A DNA stretch of 64,000 bases from Acidobacteriota bacterium (GTDB lineage Bacteria; Acidobacteriota; Holophagae; Acanthopleuribacterales; Acanthopleuribacteraceae): the NCBI GenBank assembly GCA_020439745.1, contig JAGQSC010000017.1, positions 248,001 through 312,000 of the forward strand. Direction: 5' to 3'. The notes below the pieces were generated by a model. The model was not told where the DNA came from. It worked only from the letters and a program-made list of their open reading frames with translations, and searched no databases. Positions 1 through 9,031 of this stretch are shown here, in pieces. Position numbers and translations under genes: made by a program. Within the stretch, counting starts at the first letter, position 1. Each line of letters opens with the position of its first letter.

Positions 1-187
1 TGTTTTTGAAGTCATCCTCTGCCAATTTCACTTTGTCCTTGTGAAGGTGACGGAGTGATTGATAAAGAGAACCTAATCTCTCGAATTCGAGGTCGTGGCT
101 CTGGCGCATCATGGTGGGCATAAGCACCGGGCCTATCACCCATGCCAAACCGACGATCGTGATAACCACACCAATGAATAAGGTCAC
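1..187 (-). CDS. CcmI-like cytochrome c biogenesis protein, N-terminal part (runs off the left edge)
   Basis: This ORF starts at a GTG whose bases overlap the TGA stop of ccmF (GTGA), so the two are translationally coupled. The 62 visible residues give one N-terminal membrane segment (about residues 3-24) and then a charged helical stretch with the pattern LxxLYQSLRxLxxD...KLxxDDF. That pattern resembles the membrane-anchored, zinc-ribbon or CcmI-like proteins that often follow ccmF and help present apocytochrome to the heme lyase. The family assignment is inferred from position and this pattern. The C-terminal part that would decide it lies outside the window. Confidence 0.55.
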   Translation of the reverse strand, partial: MTLFIGVVITIVGLAWVIGPVLMPTMMRQSHDLEFERLGSLYQSLRHLHKDKVKLAEDDFKN

Positions 188-2211
188 GCGGTCTCCATAT
201 CCAGATCAGCCCGTACGGTTTCGCGTACCCTTAATTTCAAAGGTGGCGCATACATACATACAAGCGTGCCAAAGACCATGACGCCAGTTCCGATCCAAAT
301 CCAAATCACAAGCGGATTGACGTAAATGTGGAAGACCCCAACTGGATGTTCGCGCGTGTGTTTCTCGGCCGTTCCGGCCACCACAACATAGTAATCACGT
401 GCCAATGTGACGGCAATACCTACTTCCGAGGCATTCATTTCAGAGGCTCGATAAACACGTTGCTCAGGATGGAAACGCTTGATGACTTTGCCGTTTTCGA
501 TCAGGTTAACATCGGCTACAAGTGCAAAATAGTCGGGCGTATCTCGTTGATCCATGGCGGCCACTTGGAATTGGTAACCACCGACGTCCAGTGTTTGCCC
601 TATTCCCAGATCGGCCTTAGCTTCATGTTTGAACGCAGCTCCAGTCAGTCCAATGCCAATCAATAGCACTCCGAAATGGACGACGTAGCCACCATATCTG
701 CGACGATTCATGCGCATTAACGACCAGACCGCGCCGAACCACGACTCGCCGCTGCGCGACCTTCGTCGTTTACTGGCTAGGTAGAACTCGTGGAAGATAG
801 TGATGCCCAAAAATGTTAATACAGCCGCGGAGACGGTAGCCATGTGGCTGGTTTCATTGAATATAAACCCGGCAATAGCTACGATGAGGCCGAAGATGGC
901 AGGTACGGTAAAGCGTTTGACTACAGATTGGGCGGAGGTGCGCTTCCATGTGAGAATCGGTCCAGCGGCCATAAGTAGCAAGAGACCCAGGAAAATAGGC
1001 AGTTCCACCGTGTTGTAGAAACCATGACGCAATTCGCGCTTGGTGCCGTAAACCGCTTCGGTCAACATCGGGTACACGGTGGCCAATAACATGGTGACGC
1101 AAATGGTCAGAAGCAACACGTTATTGAAGATCAGACTTACTTCTCGGGAGGCGAAAGAGACGTAGGTGTTGTCGTCACGCAGCTGTCCACGTCTGGTGAT
1201 CACAATGCCTAAAGCCACAACACCGATGATGGCAAGGTAACCCATAAAGTAATTGCCAATACTGCTTTCGGCGAAAGCGTGCACAGACGAGATCAGTCCC
1301 GACCTGGTAATAAACGTGCCAAAAATGCACATCCAGTACGTGCCCGCAATCAACAGAATGTTCCAAACTTTAAACATTCCTCGTGTTTCCTGGGCCATGA
1401 CCGAATGAAGAAAGGCTGTACCCAGGAGCCAAGGCATGAAGGAAGCGTTTTCAACCGGGTCCCATGCCCAATAACCGCCCCAACCCAATTCCATATACGC
1501 CCAGGCGCCACCCAGAACTATACCGACGGTCAGGATTAGCCATGCCCAAAGCGTCCAGCGTCTGATGATGCCAATCCACTCCCGGGCCTCCATGCGCGTT
1601 ACAAGTGCGCCCATGGCGATGGCGAAGGGGAAAAGAAAGCCAATGTAGCCCGTGTAAAGCAGAGGCGGGTGAATGATCATGGCCCAATGTTGCAGTTGAG
1701 GATTGAGGCCAGTTCCGTCTCTTGGTGTAAATGGTATTGCGTTTCCATCGGCGGTTACCTGCGCCCAGAAGTCGAATGGATTTGCCACCACATTGTTAAT
1801 AAGCAGGAAGAAGATCATCGTGATACCGATGAACACGTAGGCCCAGCTCATCATCCATTTCGATGCGGCTTTGGTACGCCACAAGACAAGGTTTGTGTAG
1901 ACGCAAAGGATCAAAGTCCACCACAGAAGAGACCCCTCATGGCCACCCCAAACCGCGGTTAACTTAAAGATCGATGGCAGGGTTCTGTTGGAGAACCTGT
2001 AGACGTAGGCTAATGAGAAATCATCGTTCATGATGAGTGTGGCCAATGAAACCACGGCCACCAACACCAGTGCCGACGTGAGGATGAAAGCTCGGACCGC
2101 ACTTTTGCGGAACCTCTCGCGCGCATATACCGCCGCAATCACCGATGAAACTGTTCCGAACAAAGCGGTGCCCAACGCCAGCATCAAAGCGTAATTCCCT
2201 AAATTTGCCAT
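184..2211 (-). CDS. ccmF: Cytochrome c heme lyase subunit CcmF
   Basis: CcmF is the integral-membrane core of the System I heme lyase. It takes heme from holo-CcmE and attaches it to CXXCH motifs of apocytochromes on the periplasmic side. The 675 residues are close to the usual family length (about 650) and are mostly membrane helices. Visible signatures are WGGHEGSLLWW (residues 88-98), HPPLLYTGY (181-189, with one conserved heme-ligating His) and the tryptophan-rich WWD signature around residues 244-261. The last part has a periplasmic soluble domain followed by one membrane helix. It lies one base after a small ORF and overlaps the next gene, so it belongs to a ccmE-orf-ccmF-ccmI-like operon read leftwards. 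Confidence 0.96.
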   Translation of the reverse strand: MANLGNYALMLALGTALFGTVSSVIAAVYARERFRKSAVRAFILTSALVLVAVVSLATLIMNDDFSLAYVYRFSNRTLPSIFKLTAVWGGHEGSLLWWTLILCVYTNLVLWRTKAASKWMMSWAYVFIGITMIFFLLINNVVANPFDFWAQVTADGNAIPFTPRDGTGLNPQLQHWAMIIHPPLLYTGYIGFLFPFAIAMGALVTRMEAREWIGIIRRWTLWAWLILTVGIVLGGAWAYMELGWGGYWAWDPVENASFMPWLLGTAFLHSVMAQETRGMFKVWNILLIAGTYWMCIFGTFITRSGLISSVHAFAESSIGNYFMGYLAIIGVVALGIVITRRGQLRDDNTYVSFASREVSLIFNNVLLLTICVTMLLATVYPMLTEAVYGTKRELRHGFYNTVELPIFLGLLLLMAAGPILTWKRTSAQSVVKRFTVPAIFGLIVAIAGFIFNETSHMATVSAAVLTFLGITIFHEFYLASKRRRSRSGESWFGAVWSLMRMNRRRYGGYVVHFGVLLIGIGLTGAAFKHEAKADLGIGQTLDVGGYQFQVAAMDQRDTPDYFALVADVNLIENGKVIKRFHPEQRVYRASEMNASEVGIAVTLARDYYVVVAGTAEKHTREHPVGVFHIYVNPLVIWIWIGTGVMVFGTLVCMYAPPLKLRVRETVRADLDMETA

Positions 2212-2212
2212 C

Positions 2213-2410
2213 TCAGGAATCCGTATCGAATCTTATTTCAAATTTTTGTATGCCCGGTTCCATGATGCGCATCGCCAGAGCCCACTGATTAGGGGCCGAT
2301 TCTTTGAACATGGCCGTTCGGTCACTCTTTATGCGCGCCCGTAAGGGCTTGACCTTAATACCTGAATGAGGTTTCGTGCTTAGAATGAACGTCATGCTAA
2401 ACGTGTGCAT
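2213..2410 (-). CDS. Small ORF between ccmE and ccmF, unknown function
   Basis: This 65-codon ORF fills the gap between ccmE and ccmF. Its ATG is preceded by AGGGG with six bases of spacing, and its TGA ends one base before the ccmF ATG, which is what a coupled operon gene looks like. The product is short and basic in the middle, and I see no convincing membrane helix, so it is not an obvious CcmD. The end (EPGIQKFEIRFDT) reads like an edge strand of a small beta domain, loosely like FixH/YtkA-type domains, but I cannot assign it. Alternatively it could be untranslated spacer. Confidence 0.5.
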   Translation of the reverse strand: MHTFSMTFILSTKPHSGIKVKPLRARIKSDRTAMFKESAPNQWALAMRIMEPGIQKFEIRFDTDS

Positions 2411-2419
2411 GGCATACCC

Positions 2420-2851
2420 CTAATTAGTGGGTTCAGCGCTAATTGGTACGCTGTCGGGGTGTTCCGCTTGCGGGCCGGCAGCCTCATATTTTGAAGCGCA
2501 CTTGGCTTGCAGATGAACAGCTTCAAACACGCCGTCGGCGCGCATGTGCCCTTCAACAACTGTTTCAGCGTGATCTTTGAACATGTCGGGTAGAGGCTCG
2601 TCGCTCACGTAGTGAACCGCCAGCTTTGCGTCCCTCTCTTCAATCACGAACTTGACCGGCAAAGGTTCTTTGCTAATACTGCCCGGTACAATGCGACCCT
2701 TGACCTTGACTGAGTTTGAGTATACGGCATCACCCATGGCCGGTAACTCATCCACGCTATAGAAATAGTTAGCGTTTTCGAAGTTAGTAAAAGCCAACCA
2801 TCCAATCGCCCCTAGAATGACTGTCATAGGAATCCAGATTCTCACCTGCAT
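2420..2851 (-). CDS. ccmE: Heme chaperone CcmE, Cys-type (CxxxY)
   Basis: CcmE is a membrane-anchored periplasmic OB-fold protein that binds heme covalently and hands it to CcmF. The 143 residues start with a membrane anchor (residues 4-22), followed by the FYSVDEL and VKVKGRIVPGSI strands typical of the family. Classical CcmE attaches heme through a His in an HxxxY motif. Here the corresponding place reads C118-A-S-K-Y122, the CxxxY variant known from archaea and some deltaproteobacteria. The C-terminal tail is short and acidic. It is the first gene of the leftward ccm cluster in this window. Confidence 0.92.
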   Translation of the reverse strand: MQVRIWIPMTVILGAIGWLAFTNFENANYFYSVDELPAMGDAVYSNSVKVKGRIVPGSISKEPLPVKFVIEERDAKLAVHYVSDEPLPDMFKDHAETVVEGHMRADGVFEAVHLQAKCASKYEAAGPQAEHPDSVPISAEPTN

Positions 2852-2955
2852 CGGTAAGCGCTCCTCTTAGGTATTCAAGTCCCCACACTGAAAAGGTACA
2901 CTGTTCGGGGGGTCCCGTCAATTCAATCCGGTCGTGTTTGCGCTGCTTCTGGTCA

Positions 2956-2984
2956 TGGTCAGCGACGACAGCCTTTGCTATGAT
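2956..2984 (+). promoter_or_regulatory. Candidate sigma-70 promoter for the exported protein at 3016
   Basis: A -35 like TGGTCA (2956-2961) is separated by 17 bases from TATGAT (2979-2984). The predicted start of transcription is about 25 bases before the TTG start codon, leaving room for the AGGGAGG ribosome site. It lies in the divergent gap between ccmE and the rightward genes. Confidence 0.45.
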
Positions 2985-3015
2985 GGCGGGGTTTTGAAGC
3001 AAGGGAGGTCGTGAA

Positions 3016-4002
3016 TTGAAATCGTTGATGGTTTGGACGGTTTGTGCCCTTTCGTTGGCTCAGGTTGGACCGCTTAAAGGTCGTCTGGTCAACGGGAGTA
3101 CAGGTCAAGCCGGCCAAGCTGGCCTGGTGCAACTGATCGATTTGCAGTCGGGATTCACACCGGTTGCCTCGTTAACGAATGTCAATGGATCTTTTGAAGT
3201 CGAAGTACCTGAGGGTAATCAGTCTCAGTCCTTTCTTGTACAGGCTAGGGTTGGCGCCACAGTGTACTCGGAACGCTGGGACGGCAATCCCAGCAATACG
3301 ATCGTGATCACCCTTTACGATGCCAGTGACGAAGTCGAGGTGCATTCCTCGTTGGGAAGTGTGGCGATCTTTGCCTATGAGCATTCCATTGAACTCGGGT
3401 TTTTCTACAACCTGGATAATCAATCCGACCCACCCTTGGTGTTTGAACGAGACGAAGGCGTGTTCTCCTATGATGTCGTCCCCGGATACGAAGAGATCAA
3501 TGTATCCACCCGATTTGAAAACAACATGCCGTTACGTCAAGCGGCGCCAGAACCAGGGACGCGTGGGGTGTTGTCCTATTCCTTAAAACCTGGGCGCACC
3601 CAGTTAATCGTGACAACCACCCACAGATACGAAAATCAGTCCTTTTCTTTTGATGTGCCCATTACAGAGGAGCAGGGACTGTTACGGATGCTTGTATTGC
3701 CGGCCAACCTCGACGTGACGGGTCCGGGCGTCGAGCTGGTCGATCGCGATATGGCGGAGAACGTGGCCTTGTACCAGTGGCAAGCGACCAGTCCTGGTCA
3801 AAAGCCCCATTTCACCGTCACAGGAACCCCTGCACCCAGTCGTGACGTGACAGTTAATAACGCGCAGGAGACCACTCAGAAATCCACCCCTGGCGCACCT
3901 GAGCGAGTGCCAAATCCACTCCATCGTTGGCGTTGGTGGGTCGTTGCGTCGGTTGTGGTTGGATGTTCATTGGCCGCCTTTATTGGTAGCCGTTCTGCCT
4001 AA
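3016..4002 (+). CDS. Exported protein with carboxypeptidase-regulatory-like domain and C-terminal membrane anchor
   Basis: I do not recognise a named family. The start is a TTG preceded by AGGGAGG; an in-frame ATG is not available nearby. Residues 1-16 form a signal peptide. Residues 20-100 (GRLVNGSTGQAG...TNVNGSFEVEVPEG) look like a carboxypeptidase-regulatory or CNA-B-like beta sandwich, and the middle is beta-rich with no catalytic motif. A Pro/Thr-rich linker (about 270-300) leads to a single membrane helix close to the C-terminus (about 306-325) followed by a short tail. The protein is therefore probably anchored with its bulk in the periplasm. It runs into the aminopeptidase gene after 22 bases. 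Confidence 0.8.
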   Translation: MKSLMVWTVCALSLAQVGPLKGRLVNGSTGQAGQAGLVQLIDLQSGFTPVASLTNVNGSFEVEVPEGNQSQSFLVQARVGATVYSERWDGNPSNTIVITLYDASDEVEVHSSLGSVAIFAYEHSIELGFFYNLDNQSDPPLVFERDEGVFSYDVVPGYEEINVSTRFENNMPLRQAAPEPGTRGVLSYSLKPGRTQLIVTTTHRYENQSFSFDVPITEEQGLLRMLVLPANLDVTGPGVELVDRDMAENVALYQWQATSPGQKPHFTVTGTPAPSRDVTVNNAQETTQKSTPGAPERVPNPLHRWRWWVVASVVVGCSLAAFIGSRSA

Positions 4003-4024
4003 TTATTTTTTTGGAGTCATAAAC

Positions 4025-5470
4025 ATGGAATTCAACGTTTTGAAGGGACGTGTGTCGGACATCGACGCCTTTGCCCACATTATTTTTTGTAATAAAGATG
4101 GCGTATGCCTTGGTGACCATTCGAACTTGCAGGAGCTCCTTCAACCTTTCGTGGACGGTGGTGAGTTTGGCACTAAGTTTGGTGGAAACCTCTACGCTAT
4201 CGCTCCTGCATCGTTGTCGGTGAAAAGACTGTTGTTTTTCAATCTCGGTGACAAGCCCACCAACGATAGTTATCGAAAGGCGTCTGCATCGGCTCTGAAA
4301 CTGCTGCGCGAAAAGAATGTGACGCACGTATCACTGTCACTTTCAGGTCTTGATCCATCCGCTCGCCGGGCAGTCGTTGAAGGCGTCGTCTTAGGGGACT
4401 ACCAGTTCAATAACTTGCGAAGTGAAACAGATCAGTTACCCAAATCATTGGAACACTTTTCGGTTCATGTTGGACCCGCCTCAGAGCCAGAAGTGGTCCG
4501 CTGGTTCAAAATTGCTCAGGGTACCTTGCGTGCCCGAGATCTGTGTCAATACCCGGCTAATATTATGGACCCGACCGCCATGGCCCAGCAGGCGCAGCGT
4601 TGGGGCGAACAATTCGGTTTCAAAACAGAGGTGCTCAACAAGCCTCAGCTTGAGGAATTGAACATGGGCGCTCTTCTCAGTGTGGCTCAGGGCAGCCAAA
4701 GGCCGCCCCACCTGATCGTCATGGACTACCAGCCAGCGTCACCCTCGGGTAAGACGTTTGTGTTTGTAGGCAAGGCCGTGACGTTTGATTCAGGCGGACT
4801 TTCATTGAAACCGGCAAATGCAATGGCCGAAATGAAAGGTGACATGGGCGGCGGCGCTGCTGTGATTGGCTTAATGACCGTGTTACGTGATTCAAGTTGC
4901 AATCACCGAGTTGTGGGACTGGTGCCAGCCGTCGAAAACATGCCTTCTGGCTCAGCCACCCGGCCAAGCGATGTGGTTACTTCGATGTCTGGAATCACCG
5001 TCGAGATCAATAATACCGACGCCGAAGGCCGATTGATTCTCGCGGATGCACTGACCTATGCAGCCCGTTACCAACCGGATTACGTCGTTGATTTTGCTAC
5101 TTTGACGGGCGCCTGTTTGGTTGCCTTGGGCCCCAAGGTATTCGGTGTCATGGGCAACGACCAGAAACTGGTCGACGAAATCCTCACGGCCGGTCAGGAA
5201 GTGGATGAAATCTTCTGGCAACTGCCACTGGTGGACGACTACAACGAAATGCTCAAAAGCCAAGTGGCCGATATTGCCAACGTGGCGGGTTCACGTTGGG
5301 GAGGGACGATCACGGCGGGCCTGTTCCTTCAAAAATTCGCCAAGGATTACAAGTGGGCCCATTGTGATATTGCAGCGACTATTTTCGAAAAACCCGATGC
5401 TTATCGCCCTGCTGGGGGCACCGGTACAGGTGTTCGAATGGCCATGGCCATGCTCGATCGAATGACATGA
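4025..5470 (+). CDS. pepA: Leucyl aminopeptidase (M17 family, PepA)
   Basis: This is a cytosolic di-metal exopeptidase that removes N-terminal residues from peptides. The ATG at 4025 is preferred over earlier in-frame codons because it follows TTGGAG and gives a normal 481-residue length. The C-terminal catalytic half carries the hallmarks of M17 peptidases: VGKAVTFDSGGLSLKP with the metal-binding Lys and Asp, MKGDMGGGAAV with a further Asp, and NTDAEGRLILADAL with the Asp/Glu pair and catalytic Arg. The N-terminal macro-like domain is more divergent. Its stop overlaps the next gene's ATG (ATGA). Confidence 0.95.
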   Translation: MEFNVLKGRVSDIDAFAHIIFCNKDGVCLGDHSNLQELLQPFVDGGEFGTKFGGNLYAIAPASLSVKRLLFFNLGDKPTNDSYRKASASALKLLREKNVTHVSLSLSGLDPSARRAVVEGVVLGDYQFNNLRSETDQLPKSLEHFSVHVGPASEPEVVRWFKIAQGTLRARDLCQYPANIMDPTAMAQQAQRWGEQFGFKTEVLNKPQLEELNMGALLSVAQGSQRPPHLIVMDYQPASPSGKTFVFVGKAVTFDSGGLSLKPANAMAEMKGDMGGGAAVIGLMTVLRDSSCNHRVVGLVPAVENMPSGSATRPSDVVTSMSGITVEINNTDAEGRLILADALTYAARYQPDYVVDFATLTGACLVALGPKVFGVMGNDQKLVDEILTAGQEVDEIFWQLPLVDDYNEMLKSQVADIANVAGSRWGGTITAGLFLQKFAKDYKWAHCDIAATIFEKPDAYRPAGGTGTGVRMAMAMLDRMT

Positions 5471-6237
5471 ATCATCGGCGTTCTCGTCGGGAACAGCGTT
5501 GGTCGGCTCCATCTCAAGTGCCGACCCACGGTTTCTTAATTACCGGTGAAAATGGGGTGCTTCAATGTTTGAGATCTCCCCATGTCAAGGTGGAACGGCT
5601 TTGGCTTGACCGCAAAGCCGCAGATTGGTTAAAACGCGAGAACCTTAGGGTTGTGGTTGATGTGGAGCCACTGATTAAGGGTGAAACACCATTCGGACCA
5701 GCCACGCAAGGTTGTGCCGCTTGGGTAAAACCACCGGATTGGGGCGACTGGGAAGATGTGCTTGAGCGTCAAGATACCAACTTAATCTTGGTGTTGGACC
5801 AGGTTGAAGATCCTATGAATCTGGGGCAGATCATTCGCACCTGCGAAGGTGCCGGTGTGCAGGCCATCTTTCTCCCGGATCGCAGGTCGGTTCATGTCAA
5901 TCAGATGGCGGCACAGGTTTCGCAAGGTGCGTTTGCATGGTTGCCGGTGTTCGATGTAGGGAACTTGAAACAGGCTTTGGATCGAGCCAAGGAGCGCGGA
6001 TTTTGGATGATTGGTGCTGAACACTGTCCGGATGCGCAACCTTGGCACGAACCTGACTATAGGGGGCGAATCTGCTTCGTGTTAGGCAGTGAGGGACGTG
6101 GTCTCAGGCGGTTGACACGTGAGACGTGCGACCATTTGGTTTATCTGTCGATGTCGGGTCACGTGAACTCCTTGAATGTGGGCGCCGCAACATCGGCACT
6201 TATCTACGAGGCACTGCGACAGCGCAGTCGGGAATGA
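5467..6237 (+). CDS. SpoU/TrmH-family RNA 2'-O-methyltransferase (RlmB-like)
   Basis: This SPOUT-fold enzyme uses SAM to methylate a ribose 2'-OH in rRNA or tRNA. The three SpoU motifs are present: motif 1 VEDPMNLGQIIRTCEGAG (with the catalytic Arg), motif 2 FVLGSEGRGL and motif 3 LSMSGHVNSLNVGAATSALIYE. The 256 residues and an N-terminal substrate-binding region (about 1-85) fit RlmB, which methylates a guanosine of 23S rRNA, but other TrmH members are possible, so the target is inferred. The gene overlaps the end of pepA by four bases. Confidence 0.88.
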   Translation: MNHRRSRREQRWSAPSQVPTHGFLITGENGVLQCLRSPHVKVERLWLDRKAADWLKRENLRVVVDVEPLIKGETPFGPATQGCAAWVKPPDWGDWEDVLERQDTNLILVLDQVEDPMNLGQIIRTCEGAGVQAIFLPDRRSVHVNQMAAQVSQGAFAWLPVFDVGNLKQALDRAKERGFWMIGAEHCPDAQPWHEPDYRGRICFVLGSEGRGLRRLTRETCDHLVYLSMSGHVNSLNVGAATSALIYEALRQRSRE

Positions 6238-6276
6238 AGCAGGGCTGATGGTTGTTTTGGGTGGTGGAGGTAATTG

Positions 6277-6978
6277 ATGTGGGTTTTGATTGTGGCCTTG
6301 GCGGCGCAAAACGTCATCCAACCGCAAGGGCTTCAGGCCGTTTTTGATGCCGCGGTGATGGCGGACGGCACGGTGGACTACGCGAAACTGAAGGCTGACC
6401 CGGATCTCCAATCAGCGCTTGATTCTTACGTCTTGTCACTCGACAAAGTGAATCCGCTCGACCTTAATGCACGAAACGAACGGATTGCTTTTTTCGCAAA
6501 TGCTTATAACGCATGTACGTTGAAGGGCGTGTTAGAGGCCTGGCCAGTGGATTCTGTTCGCGACATCAAAAGGTTCTTCGGCTTCTTTACACAGGAGCGC
6601 TGGTCCATCGGCGGGCGCAAATACGCGCTGAACGACATTGAAAAGGAATGGTTGCGACCGGTTGATCCCGGTATCCATTTCATTATCAACTGTGCCTCGC
6701 GATCGTGCCCGAAACTAACGCGTATCGTGTTCACCGCAGATAATGTGGAATCGGCCATGGAACAGCTTGCCAAAGAATTCGTCTTGGACGCGACAAAAAA
6801 CCGCTTTCGCGAGGATGGTGTTTGGGAACTCTCCAAGATCTTTGATTGGTACGAAGGCGATTTTGGTGGGCGGCAAGCTGTGATCGCGACCGTCAATCGA
6901 TTGCGTGGAACAGACGAGAAGCCGAAGCGTATCCATTACTTGGAATATGATTGGTCACTCAACGGGCCTACTCAATAA
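6277..6978 (+). CDS. Exported DUF547 protein
   Basis: A short hydrophobic N-terminus (about 15 residues) precedes a DUF547 domain that fills the rest of the protein. Family hallmarks are ERIAFFANAYNACTLKGVLE, KYALNDIEKEWLRP and the HFIINCASRSCPKL block with its conserved Cys pair. DUF547 proteins are usually secreted or periplasmic and have no proven activity; a cysteine-dependent hydrolase role is only speculation from the motif. GGTGGAGG upstream fits the ATG at 6277; a TTG three bases earlier is also possible. Confidence 0.85.
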   Translation: MWVLIVALAAQNVIQPQGLQAVFDAAVMADGTVDYAKLKADPDLQSALDSYVLSLDKVNPLDLNARNERIAFFANAYNACTLKGVLEAWPVDSVRDIKRFFGFFTQERWSIGGRKYALNDIEKEWLRPVDPGIHFIINCASRSCPKLTRIVFTADNVESAMEQLAKEFVLDATKNRFREDGVWELSKIFDWYEGDFGGRQAVIATVNRLRGTDEKPKRIHYLEYDWSLNGPTQ

Positions 6979-6984
6979 GCACGT

Positions 6985-8274
6985 TTATCCCCATTGACTT
7001 TTGCCTGCCGCCCAAACTTGGGCAATCAGTTTGGATCCACTGGTCATAATGGCGGAAAACAGGTTTTGCTCGGGACTTCGATCATCAGGTGGCAATAGCG
7101 CATGGCTCGGGTCGATTAAGACAAAATCAGCGACGCCACCTGCCTGAAAGCCTCGTTCACGGTCTGAGAGCCCCATAGCCGAAGCGCCCGCACGAGTGGC
7201 TAGGTCCAGAAGATGGGCAAGCGTCAACGTATCACCTCTTAGTTTTTGCAGCAGATAGGCGCTCTTCAATTCGTCCAACAGTGAAAAATACAACCCCGCA
7301 CCCACATCCGTACCCAGACATACGCGCACCCCGGCTTCCCGGTGTTGGCGCAAGGGATGGATGCCGCTACCCAAGTAGGCGTTGCTGGTGGGACAGTGCA
7401 CCACGTTTACGCAGCAACGGGACATCGCTTCCAATTCCTGTTCGGATGTATGAATGGAATGGGCCAACAACATGCGATCACTGACCAAACCCTGCTGTAT
7501 ATAGACATCAAAGTAGCTTCTGGCGCTGGGGAACATGGCAGAAACCGCATCGATTTCGGCGGGACTTTCATTGATGTGAGTCTGAACCAGTAAATGTGGG
7601 TCTGCTTGGACTAAGGACCGACACACTTCAACCAGTTCGTCACTACAAGAAAGGGCAAATCGAGGCGTTAATGCAAAATGCTGACGTGGATTTTTCGCCA
7701 TTGCGTTCTTTAAGGTTTGTGCATCATCCCATACCGTTTGGGCGGGTGTGATCAATCCGTCCGGTGCGTTCTGGTCCATGAGACTTGGGCCGAGAAAGAC
7801 CTCAATTGGCGTGGCTTCCAATTGCTGCAGCAAACTGAGATTGGCCTGAAGGAATTGAGACCCAAAAACAGCAGCTGCGGTCGTACCTGAACGTATCAAA
7901 GCCCGCGTAAAGAGTTCTGCCACGTGATGGGCATGTTCAGGATCAACAAGAGCCAATTCGGCCGGAAATATGGAACCGCTCAGCCACTCCAATAGCTGGT
8001 GTCCCGGTTGCGCCCTGGACAGGGTCTGAGGAAAGTGCAGATGAGCATCGACGAGCCCCGGGATGAGCCAGCAGCCTTTGTGATCGTGCACGAGTGCGTC
8101 TGGATAGTGGGCACAGATTCCGTGGAATGGACCCACCGACACAATTTGGGCACCCTCAAACACCACGGCACCATCTTCAATCACTCGTAAGCTATGATTG
8201 TCCAGGAATGGATCGGCCTGACTCCAGGCCAGGTGTGCTCGAATGATCTCTTGGGTGTGTGTCGCTACTGCCAT
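6985..8274 (-). CDS. guaD: Guanine deaminase (amidohydrolase superfamily)
   Basis: The enzyme deaminates guanine to xanthine in purine breakdown, using a zinc in a TIM barrel. Visible signatures are PGLVDAHLHFPQ (the HxH metal site), FALTPRFALSCS (substrate-binding Arg), TQTHINES-type sequence HINESPAEI, HCPTSNAYLGSG and GTDVGAG with the metal-binding Asp. These are the guanine-deaminase versions of the motifs rather than those of chlorohydrolases. The 429 residues match the family. It is a single leftward gene, convergent with the DUF547 gene (six bases apart) and divergent from the GST. Confidence 0.93.
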   Translation of the reverse strand: MAVATHTQEIIRAHLAWSQADPFLDNHSLRVIEDGAVVFEGAQIVSVGPFHGICAHYPDALVHDHKGCWLIPGLVDAHLHFPQTLSRAQPGHQLLEWLSGSIFPAELALVDPEHAHHVAELFTRALIRSGTTAAAVFGSQFLQANLSLLQQLEATPIEVFLGPSLMDQNAPDGLITPAQTVWDDAQTLKNAMAKNPRQHFALTPRFALSCSDELVEVCRSLVQADPHLLVQTHINESPAEIDAVSAMFPSARSYFDVYIQQGLVSDRMLLAHSIHTSEQELEAMSRCCVNVVHCPTSNAYLGSGIHPLRQHREAGVRVCLGTDVGAGLYFSLLDELKSAYLLQKLRGDTLTLAHLLDLATRAGASAMGLSDRERGFQAGGVADFVLIDPSHALLPPDDRSPEQNLFSAIMTSGSKLIAQVWAAGKSQWG

Positions 8275-8297
8275 AACAATCGCCTATGATAAATCAA

Positions 8298-8981
8298 ATG
8301 TTTGAACTGTACTTCGCGCCGACGCCAAATGGGCAAAAGATCACCATTTTACTTGAAGAGTTAGAATTGCCCTATCAATTGATCGCGGTTGACCTGCTCA
8401 ATGGGGAACAACACACCACCAAATTTCGCACATTGAACCCCTACGGCAAGATTCCCGTGCTAGTTGACCATCATGGACCAGGCGGAGCACCCATGACGTT
8501 GTATGAGTCGGGTGCCATACTCTGGTATTTGGCGAACAAATACCAACGTTTCAAAGGAGAGACACCCAGGCAGGAAGCGCTTGTCATGCAGTGGTTGATG
8601 TTCCAAATGGGTAATTTGGGCCCCTTTTTGGGTCAAGCACACCATTTTTTTAACTATGCGCCTGAGATGATTGACTATGCTCAGAAACGCTATTATCGAG
8701 AAGCGACCCTGATGTATGAAGTACTCAACGCCCGTTTGGGTGAGCATCCGTTTCTCGCTGAAACCTATTCAATTGCAGACATGGCGGTCTATCCATGGGT
8801 ATCCGCGCGCCGCGCCCACAGAATAGACCTCAATGACTACCCTGCAGTGGCAAGTTGGCATCAAACGATCAAGCAAAGACCTGCTGTGAGGCGAGGATTT
8901 GCCCCACTGCGGGATCGATTGCCTTCCAAACTGGAACCAGAACATCGCAAACATCTGTTTGGACAGCAACAAAACCCTTGA
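8298..8981 (+). CDS. Glutathione S-transferase family protein, YfcG/Nu-class-like
   Basis: The N-terminal thioredoxin-fold domain begins FELYFAPTPNGQK, and the rest (LNPYGKIPVLVD, LYESGAILWYLA, then NLGPFLGQAHHF and YSIADMAVYPWV) closely follows E. coli YfcG, a GST with glutathione-dependent disulfide-bond reductase activity. The ATG at 8298 matches that family's N-terminus; an in-frame ATG at 8286 would add four residues, and neither has a clear ribosome site. It is divergent from guaD with a very short gap. Confidence 0.88.
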   Translation: MFELYFAPTPNGQKITILLEELELPYQLIAVDLLNGEQHTTKFRTLNPYGKIPVLVDHHGPGGAPMTLYESGAILWYLANKYQRFKGETPRQEALVMQWLMFQMGNLGPFLGQAHHFFNYAPEMIDYAQKRYYREATLMYEVLNARLGEHPFLAETYSIADMAVYPWVSARRAHRIDLNDYPAVASWHQTIKQRPAVRRGFAPLRDRLPSKLEPEHRKHLFGQQQNP

Positions 8982-9031
8982 TGTTGACAGGCGCTCCGGT
9001 ATCATGTTGCGTTTGGCCAAAGAGGTAAAGG

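Noticed and set aside
3944-4024. N-terminal extension of leucyl aminopeptidase
   Set aside because: The extension overlaps the previous gene, has no ribosome site and does not resemble the PepA family.
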